A DNA stretch of 40,970 nucleotides from Sergeia podlipaevii. Its lineage: Eukaryota > Euglenozoa > Kinetoplastea > Trypanosomatida > Trypanosomatidae. Each line of letters begins with the position of its first letter. Within the stretch, counting starts at the first letter, position 1. This document shows, piece by piece, positions 20,426-28,158 of this stretch. A model generated the notes under the pieces. The model worked only from the letters and a program-made list of their open reading frames with translations, was not told the origin of the DNA and did not search any database. The stretch spans positions 1 to 40,970 of the forward strand of contig JASANZ010002062.1 in the NCBI GenBank assembly GCA_030849805.1, given 5' to 3'. Position numbers and translations under genes: made by a program.

Positions 20426-21672
20426 TCTGTGGTTTCCTTCTTTGTTTGTTTCCTTCTTTATATATATGTGAGTAATAGTATCACGCAAGTGACAGCTAAA
20501 AACACAAGAGAAAAAAAAAAGATAATACAATACCCCCCTCTCGCAGATGCTGCAAAGAGAATTTATACAAATATACGTAAAAATGTACGCGAACAGCCCA
20601 AGCAAACAACGACAAAAAAAAAAACTACCAAGGAAAAAAAAAGAGAAAAGAAGCACGTCTACTTTATCTATTTTTGATACTTTTTGCTCTTCTTTCTCTC
20701 TCCCCTCTTGCGTGGCTTACCTATGCTTTGCTAAAAAAAAAAAAAAAATTGAGAGAAGAAAGATGCCTAAATGAGTTGTAAAAACTTTTTTGAAGAAAAT
20801 ATTAAGCAATGTCGAAAGGCTATATGTATATTTTTCTTCTTAAAGGGAGGGGAAGGAAAGAGAGAGAGAGAGAGTGATGAGAAGAAGAGAAACACATAAG
20901 CATACAAACAAGTGAGCTGCTTTATCAAAGCCCATTAAAAAAAAAAATACCGATATACTCCCGTTGCTATTTTTGTTCCTTTTATTATTATTATTATTTG
21001 TTTATGTATGCATACACGTATACGCATGACAGTCGCGCGCTTCACGTAGCTGCTTTGAGTGCAAAGAAAGAAAAAAAAAATGGAGGAAAAGGAGGAAAAG
21101 GGGTAATGGAAATACATCATAATAAATAAATGAGATAGTTTCTCTGTTTCTTTTAACTATTACTGCATACACTTTTTACTAATATATATTTTTTTCAAAC
21201 GCTGGAAACAACTATTTTTATTTTTTCTTGACTCTCAGGTTGCCATATAATTTGATTATATTTGCTTGTTTGTTTGCTTTTGTTCATAAAGTAAATACAT
21301 CATTTACATGCACGCAAGACGGAGAGAAAAGAGAATACACTTTCTGACTCGTGCATCAAAATGGACCAAGACACTTTAAAGAAGAAGAAGAAGAAAAAAA
21401 AAACTTTCCGCAAAAAAAATGAACAAAAGAAAAGTATTTTAAAAAAAAAAAATGGAAGCAAACAAGAAGCAAACAAAGTAAAGAGATTGAAAGGACATGT
21501 AAAAGATATGAGCTGTACAGGATACAAAGCAGAGCAAGCTTTGGAATAAAATAAAAAAATAAAGCAATGTGAAGATGCATCAGCGTACTCCTCCAAGGTC
21601 CTGGAAAAAAAAAAGGAAAATCGAATTCTGCCAACTTGTGAAAATCATTGATAAATACACATGTGCAGCTCA

Positions 21673-21684
21673 CCCCCCCCCCCC
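21673..21684. repeat. C12 homopolymer
   Basis: Twelve C on the plus strand (G12 in the transcript). A second C12 lies at 17221-17232. G-runs are rare here compared with the ubiquitous A/T runs. Confidence 0.9.
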
Positions 21685-22510
21685 AAACTTTTCTTTCTTC
21701 GTTTTCGTCTCTCTTTTTTCTTTCATTAGTTTTTATTGAAGCCCAAAAAGAAAATGTAACACTGAAAAGGAGGAAGAAAATATATATATAAAGTCGCAAA
21801 GAAAAAAAAAGATAACAAAGCTCATATAAATAGACAGTTGAAATTAGGGCAGAACAACAACAACGAGAAAGCACTTCCTGCATCTATAACGCCCTAGTAA
21901 TATCCATACATATCGCAGCTACTGTTTCATATTTGAAGTACAAAGGATAAAGGAAAAAAAGTAGTAGCATTGAATGGATTTTGTATAAAAAAAAAAAAAA
22001 AAACATTTCAATCTTACTGTTCCACCGTAGTCTGAAAAGCAATGGTAGTGAAGAAAAAAAAAAAGAAGAAAAAAAAATGGTACACGAATGTTTAATGTTT
22101 AAGCACACGCGTGTGTACGATAATCACATATAAGAACAAAAATGCATCCTCAGATTACTAGAGATCATTAAAAGGAATGCAAAAGAAAAAAAAAGGAAAA
22201 CAAGAGAAGAAAAGAGAAAAAAGGAGAAAGAGACCCGCGCCACTAGTAGAAGCAGAGAAAGCATAAATACAAGCACGCACATATATTATAGGCATTCTCC
22301 AGTACCACTTCACGTTTCTTTTTCTCCCTTCGGTTCATATTTTGACTTCGCTGCCTCGTAGTCTTCCCCCCTCTCTCTCTCCCCTTCTCATGTTCTCTCT
22401 CTTTCTTTCTTTCAACACTTCTATTTTTGCTGTATGCAAGTCAAAAGCCACGGCATCATCTCAGATTTGCAAGTAAAACAATAAACCAATTTAAAATAAA
22501 TGTCAGCAGA

Positions 22511-22554
22511 TACATACATACATACATACATACACGCACACACACACACACACA
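22511..22554. repeat. (TACA)n and (CA)n microsatellites
   Basis: Six TACA units followed by about nine CA units in the longest spacer. Confidence 0.9.
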
Positions 22555-23468
22555 AGCACTATTATGTCGGAATGCATTAGTGTAATATATTTTTTTTAAA
22601 AAAAAAAAGGGGAAAGAGAGAGAGAGAGAGGAATAGTTAAAAAAATAGAAAGGAGTCACAAGAAATGCTTGCTCCGCCCTCCCTAGAGAGGGAGCGTCAT
22701 AGCTCCTCTTGTTTCCTTTCAGAAGAAGAGAAGGAGAGAAAAACTCCTCTCTATTTCTTTTGTTGATTTCCCTATGCACACCTTTTCTTTTTCCCTCTTT
22801 CTTTCAAAATTGAGCCTTTTTCTTTCTTTCTTCCCCTTCTATATTTTGTGGCAGAAATAATATAGTACAAAAAAAAAAAAAAAAAAAGCAGCGAACAAAC
22901 AAACGAAAAAAAAAGGACTCACATAAGAAAAAAAAAAAAAAATTTAAGAGAGGCAACAAGTGTAATTTTTTTTTTTTTTTAAGAGGAAATAGTAAGGAAA
23001 AATAAGTAGTGGATAGAAGCAGTATTTACCAAAAAAAAAAAAATAGGTGCACATCTGTGTGCCCAAAGAAAAAAAAAAAAAAGAAAAAGAAGGGCCCAAA
23101 CAGTCTTTAGTGTCATGTTGTCAACAAAAGTACAAAAAGACAACAGAAGCAAATGCGTGGAATGCAGGAGAGAGAGAGAAAGAAAGAAAAAAAGAAAAAA
23201 GAGCTGAAAAGCAATACAGCAACAACAACAACAACAAGATATAAAAAGCAGAGTCTGTATTCAATACAAATCCTAGCCTTTGCTGTTGCTTTTCTCTCTC
23301 TCTCTCTCTCTGCCTCTGTGTCATTCTTCCCCCTTTTCTTTTCGTTGAGTTTTCCTCTGCACTCTCTGTTCATCTACAAATCCGCCCCATGTGTTCGTGG
23401 GGGGACACATGGACTGCATACATATATAAATACAGAATACGGGGAGGGGAGAGGCGTGTCCCTCACAA

Positions 23469-26396
23469 CTAATGATAATACGACGCTACCTGTGAGTACG
23501 CAGCAGGGGATCCAAGGATTGGACTACAACTCCCTGACTTGGGTATCTTTGGTCGCATAGACCGCCTGTTCCGCTCTGGAACTTTCCTCGTGCTTTGATT
23601 ACGAGCAGGCGTGTGGGAGCCGCTTCTGCTGCCGCTTCCTGCGCCTCCTCCCAAGCACAAAAAAAGAGGGGAGCGCGCTGGGCCTTGCAATCCAAGAGGC
23701 GGCGGCGGTGATGAGAGCACCGGAGATGGCGGCGTCATACTAGAGAAAGCTGCAGCCCTCTGCTGCTGCCGCGCAGCCTTGGGCGGCACTGGTGAGCTCA
23801 GCAGCGGGTCAGCGGCTTCCCCTGACATCGCAAAGGACACTCGTGGCCTGCGTGGCGTGGTACTTCCAGTATGGGGAGTGGTGGCCTCTGACACCGGTAC
23901 CAGCCACGAGGATACTCTTGGTGCCAAGGTCGGGGTGGCGACACAGCTTGCAGCCACACTGGATGTATAACGACTGCACTGCCCTCCTCCTCCTCCTCCT
24001 CCACCCCCCGGAAAAGAGTCTACCAGCATAGCCCCGCTGTTCCCCGACCCTGTCGATACACCAGGTGCAGGCTCCCAAGCAACAAAGCAAGGCGCCTGTG
24101 GACGATAGCCATGGCGCGCCACAGATTCAGGACTTGAGTCGGTACGGTTGTGGTTGTGTTTGGTGTTGTGGTGGCTACTGGTGCCCGTGACTGTAGCGGC
24201 GCCAGCTGAGGTGAAGGGAGCAGGTGGTCGCACAATGAGGTACTGGCTCTCTCCCAGAGAGATTGTCTGTGTGTGGAGGGACTGTGAAGGCGATGAAGTG
24301 GCAAAGCTGGTTCGCAAGATGGACTTGAGATTGCCTGCGGAGGTGTTGCGTATTTGAGTGCAGATTTCTTTATTGCTCAGTATCACGAAGGACCCGGACT
24401 GCTCCATGGTACTGCCACTGGTCGCATGTGTGTCGTATTGTTGAGGCAACACACCACCGCAGCGCCACAGCGCGTGTTCATCAATTGTCTTGCCCCCTGC
24501 AGAGCAACTCAGTGCCGATGGCAACGGCTGGAGCCAAAGTGGAGCGGTAGGCTGCAACCCTGAACTAGCAGAGGTGAGATAGCTATGGTACCGCAGCAGT
24601 ACAGCGTCGCCCTCGGTGAGGATGGGCTGCTGAGGACCAACAGGGGCGTCATCGTCGTCTTCGGTAAGGGCAACTTCACCGTTCCCCCGTACCTTCTCCT
24701 CCACGGTGACTGGAGAACACAAACTCGAGAGGCCCTGATGCGACTCTGCATGAACAATGTGTGGAGAGAAGGAGAAAGAGGCCCCACTAGGGTCCCGCCC
24801 AGTCGTCACAGCAGCGGTTTCCCTCGTAAGAACTGCCTTCGATTTGCAGCGCGGGCTCGCCTTGCTTGCGCTGCAGCTCAAGTTACTGCCGCTGCTTGCC
24901 CGCTCAAGAGCGGAAGCGCAAGCAGCACCAGCTGCGTACACCTCGGAGCTTCCCCGCAGCCAACCACTGCGACGTGCGCTATCGCCAGGTATCGTGCTCT
25001 GACTCGCTCCAGATCCCATCCTCGCAGAGCGATGATCATGCGTCGCGTCATGGTAGAAGTTACCACTACAGTCACCTCCGTAGCGCGCGGTAGTGTTACA
25101 AGAGTCTGCACGGCCAATGGCTTTACTGGGCTGTCGTTCCGCACTTCTCTTCATTCTCTTTCCTTTGACGCCCAAATCCGTCGCAGAAACCTCCATAACA
25201 CACTTAGCAGCAACAGCAGTCTCAGCAGCCTGCGACGCATTTCCATCCTCCCTACCACCTGTCCCTGTCCCAGATATATCGTTATGGTCCGCAACCTGAG
25301 CACGTCCTCTGGCGCAGGAACTTGACAACTGCAAAGGGGTCGGCGGCTGTGTTGTGCACACGCTACGTAACGTGTGGAGCACAAGCTCGGGAGAACGCAC
25401 TAGATGTGCGTCGGTCGCCTGCTCCTTGACTTCCTTACTGTCAGCTGGTGCTGGAGCAGGTAATGGTGTAATGGTGGTGGTGGTGGCACGTCGTGGGGTT
25501 GAACGTGTACTAGCAGCAATGATGATCGTCGTGTTCTTGTTGCTATTCTCACCTGGTGAAGACGTGGAGAGTGGGAATGTCCGCGCATGACCAAGCGAGA
25601 CAGGAAGCAGCAGTGGCGGCGACTCGACAGCAGTACAGTCATGATGGACATCACTGGCTTCTCTGCGGAGAGGCTGACTGGAGTGTCGGTACGCCATAGT
25701 ACTAGAGGAGCGAGTGCTTCTCGATTCAAAGTTGCTGCTGCTGCTGCCCTCCCTATTATCTTCAAATTTGACTGCTGCATTGGTGGCTGCGCCTTGAGCA
25801 CCAGCAGCTTCTTCCTCCTCCTCATCGAGAGCCCTGCTGCTTAACGGCGCATGTGTACTTCTCCGTCCGAGCACTGAGATGGTGAAGCGAGCTGTGCAGC
25901 TGAGTGCGTCCTCCTCTCCCTCCTCCTCGTCCTCTCTACGCAAAGTAGGAGTGTTGAGCGGCGTGCAGGAGTTTGTGCTATTCGTGGTCCCGTTGGTGCT
26001 CACAGTGATCATCTCTCCGCCACTCGTAGTCGGGGCCGCAGTAGTGGTGGTGCTGGTGACTGCATCAGCAGCACAAGAAACACAAGCTGAGGTCTGCCTC
26101 TCATCTGCCTCGCCGCTGCTGTCGGTCGATTGTTGTAGATCTATTTCCCCGCAAGGACAACTACAAACACCATTATCAGCGCCTAGATTGGGTCTCTCAC
26201 CGCAAGAGCATAGTGTGCCCTTGTCACTGGGAGGTGGTGGTGGTGAAGGAAAAAGAATAGCGCCCTTCTCATGTGGCTTCAGTCCATGTTTTCCCTCTGA
26301 AGCGGTTGGAGATAGCGTCGTCACGGTAGCACTAGAAGAAGGCCTGGCCGGCTTGGTGGTAAGGTTAGCTCTTGCTCGTGTTTGCTTGCACCCCAT
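23469..26396 (-). CDS. Predicted dually acylated disordered protein with Cys cluster and RVSF motif
   Basis: This is a 975-residue protein of unknown family. It begins MGCKQTRAR: Gly2 and Thr6 fit the N-myristoylation consensus MGxxxS/T, and Cys3 beside Gly2 is the usual palmitoylation site. Basic residues follow, so attachment to the plasma or flagellar membrane is likely. Seven cysteines crowd residues 63-108 (CSC at 63-65, CSCPC at 78-82, CVSC at 105-108), a possible metal-binding or further acylated patch. The rest is Ser/Thr/Pro-rich with a nine-Gly run. RPRVSF (850-855) is a canonical RVxF phosphatase 1 docking sequence. ATG 26396 is the first ATG after the predicted acceptor at 26561, which supports the MGC start. 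The stop is TAG. A membrane-tethered scaffold is a guess. Confidence 0.88.
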   Translation of the reverse strand: MGCKQTRARANLTTKPARPSSSATVTTLSPTASEGKHGLKPHEKGAILFPSPPPPPSDKGTLCSCGERPNLGADNGVCSCPCGEIDLQQSTDSSGEADERQTSACVSCAADAVTSTTTTAAPTTSGGEMITVSTNGTTNSTNSCTPLNTPTLRREDEEEGEEDALSCTARFTISVLGRRSTHAPLSSRALDEEEEEAAGAQGAATNAAVKFEDNREGSSSSNFESRSTRSSSTMAYRHSSQPLRREASDVHHDCTAVESPPLLLPVSLGHARTFPLSTSSPGENSNKNTTIIIAASTRSTPRRATTTTITPLPAPAPADSKEVKEQATDAHLVRSPELVLHTLRSVCTTQPPTPLQLSSSCARGRAQVADHNDISGTGTGGREDGNASQAAETAVAAKCVMEVSATDLGVKGKRMKRSAERQPSKAIGRADSCNTTARYGGDCSGNFYHDATHDHRSARMGSGASQSTIPGDSARRSGWLRGSSEVYAAGAACASALERASSGSNLSCSASKASPRCKSKAVLTRETAAVTTGRDPSGASFSFSPHIVHAESHQGLSSLCSPVTVEEKVRGNGEVALTEDDDDAPVGPQQPILTEGDAVLLRYHSYLTSASSGLQPTAPLWLQPLPSALSCSAGGKTIDEHALWRCGGVLPQQYDTHATSGSTMEQSGSFVILSNKEICTQIRNTSAGNLKSILRTSFATSSPSQSLHTQTISLGESQYLIVRPPAPFTSAGAATVTGTSSHHNTKHNHNRTDSSPESVARHGYRPQAPCFVAWEPAPGVSTGSGNSGAMLVDSFPGGGGGGGGGQCSRYTSSVAASCVATPTLAPRVSSWLVPVSEATTPHTGSTTPRRPRVSFAMSGEAADPLLSSPVPPKAARQQQRAAAFSSMTPPSPVLSSPPPPLGLQGPARSPLFLCLGGGAGSGSRSGSHTPARNQSTRKVPERNRRSMRPKIPKSGSCSPILGSPAAYSQVASYYH

Positions 26397-26560
26397 GGCA
26401 GAAAAGAGTTAAAGCAGGCAGTGTAGTAATAAGTCAAGAGAAATGATATGTAATATTTTTATATATTTTATATATATATATAAAATAATAGGGACGAAAA
26501 AAATTATGAAAAGATAAAAAGATAGAAAAAAAACAGTCTCACAGAATACAAATATACGTA

Positions 26561-26575
26561 CTAAGAAAAAAAAAA
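26561..26575 (-). promoter_or_regulatory. Trans-splice acceptor for the acylated protein
   Basis: On the minus strand a T10 run then CTTAG (AG at 26562-26561). The predicted 5' UTR is 164 nt and contains no ATG, so translation would begin at the MGC codon. Confidence 0.6.
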
Positions 26576-28154
26576 GATAAATAAATGCCCTTTTAAGAGT
26601 CAATACATATATAAATAGATATGAATGTACGCACCACTAAAAAAAAAAAGAAGATTTATATTCTGTGGTAATCCTCTTTCACTGGCTAGCTTCTCTCAAA
26701 GTACGTTTTGCCCCGCGCTTGAGCACTCTCTTGTGTGTATAAGTGCTGTCAGTGTAATGCCTTGAAAGGAAAGAAAAAAAAAAAGAGAGGAGAGAAGAGA
26801 AGGTTGCTCTATCTTAATTGTTTTCTTTTATTTGATTATTCTTGCCGTGTTTTTTTTTGTTTTTTTTCTCGCTTCTTACACTAAACTCCCTCTAAACCCC
26901 TAAAATGTGGAAAAATATGAATTCCCTGTGTAACTGCTATTTGCTTGTTTGCTTTTTCTTTTCTTCTTGCAGTGTTTGGTATGAAATTTTTTGAGGTTTA
27001 TAATACTAATACCAAAAAAGAAAAGAAAAACCCCTCAAGTAGATACGGCACAAAAAAAAAAACAGTATTGCTCTCTCCCACTAGCAGTGCGGTTTACTTG
27101 TCTTCTTCTTAATCCCCTTTTCGGTCCTATGTGCCTCCTTAAATAAGTAAATAAAACGGGGGAGAAACAGAAAGGGAGAGACAGGCCGACGTACAGAAGA
27201 AAGAATAATGATAACAAGCACAGCTACTCTACTCTCGCTCGCAAAACTAAAAGAAAAGATTCTTCCTATATATATATGTATGCCACGAGGCCAGCTTATT
27301 TATATTTATATTCAATATAAATGGATTTTAATAAATCGAGAGGAGGGAAAGTAAAGAAAAGAAAAGTAGAAATGGGAGGTCGTGAAAGCTGAGTGCAATA
27401 GTGTGTGTTTGTGTGCGTGTGTGTGTATGTGCTAACATGGATGCGATGAGGCTGAAACACGGTGAGGTATGGAAGCCACCCACATGTGCCATCTTGAAGT
27501 AGTGACGAGAAAGAAAAAAAAAAAATAGTAATTGTGTTACGAGGAATATATTTAAAAGAAAAATAAACAGCATAATAGTAATAATAAACAACAGCCATTT
27601 CGTATCAAAAACAAAATAACATAAAAGTGAATAGAGCACACTCACGAAAAAAAAAAAAAAAAACTGCAATAAACTGCAATGTACAAGAAAAGGGAAAGAA
27701 GGAATATATGTGGCAATTCCTATATTCAAATACCTCTCTCTCTCTCTCCCTCCCCTTCACCTCCACACACACACATACGTACGCATGCATAGTCTATATT
27801 CATAAATAAGTGGAAAGACAAAAGGGGAGTGAGGGTGAGGTAGAATAGGGTGAGAGATGAAGAGAGCAAGGAAACACCCTTCTCCTTTCTTGTCCTTTTC
27901 GTTCAAACCACTTCTATAGCAGGATCTATATGCGCTTTCATTTCAATTCTGTCTACATATATATATGTAGACAGATAGATATATTGAAAGAGAGAAAAAG
28001 AGAATTAGCAGGAGAGAGTGAAAAAAAAAAGGAGATCTCAAGATCGCAGCCCGAGACTCATCAAACAGTAAAAAAAAACCACAACAACCTGCCCTCTCTC
28101 CTCTCCTCTCCTCTCTTATCTCTCTCCCTCTCTCTTCTATTTCTATTTCTATTT
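26576..28154. other. Spacer downstream of the coiled-coil gene
   Basis: About 1.6 kb, AT-rich, with the presumed 3' UTR of the coiled-coil gene. It contains A-runs, a plus-strand T-rich block near 26816-26872, a TG-rich run near 27401-27430, a CT-rich block near 28090-28135 and a perfect palindrome at 27948-27975. No gene seen. Confidence 0.7.
27948..27975. repeat. Perfect 28-nt palindrome
   Basis: Half-site TCTGTCTACATATA followed at once by its exact reverse complement, with no spacer or mismatch. In RNA it could form a hairpin of up to about 12 pairs, or self-pair between molecules. It lies about 180 nt after the stop codon of the coiled-coil gene, probably in its 3' UTR. Confidence 0.9.
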
Positions 28155-28158
28155 CTAT
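28136..28158 (-). repeat. AAATAG repeat giving four in-frame stop codons
   Basis: The sense strand reads GCA TAG AAA TAG AAA TAG AAA TAG: the normal stop at 28157-28155 is followed by three more TAG codons in the same frame, two codons apart, created by a six-nucleotide repeat. Confidence 0.9.

Larger units (their letters stand above)
20426..23468. other. Longest gene-free spacer (about 3 kb)
   Basis: This stretch between the genes ending at 23469 and starting at 20378 is AT-rich with very many A-runs, including several of 15 or more near 21981-21996 and 22868-22940. It also has a T16 run near 22967, a C12 run at 21673-21684, TACA and CA microsatellites at 22511-22554, and a plus-strand pyrimidine block at about 22315-22430. 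The longest sense frame (21883-21356, 175 codons) is rich in Phe, Leu and Ser from T/C tracts and does not look like a protein. No RNA gene recognised. Confidence 0.65.

Noticed and set aside
21356..21883. 175-codon minus-strand frame in the longest spacer
   Set aside because: It is dominated by Phe, Leu, Ser and Tyr from T/C tracts, with composition matching the surrounding spacer.
22672..22694. CTCCCT-AGAG-AGGGAG stem
   Set aside because: Only six pairs, no T-run or conserved context, and expected by chance in repeat-rich spacer.
26881..26906. CCCTCTAAACCCCTAAAA, telomere-like
   Set aside because: Only two imperfect units, far from any chromosome end signal.
27899..27915. GTTCAAACC resembling a tRNA B box
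   Set aside because: The flanks do not form a T-stem and no acceptor or anticodon arm can be drawn.
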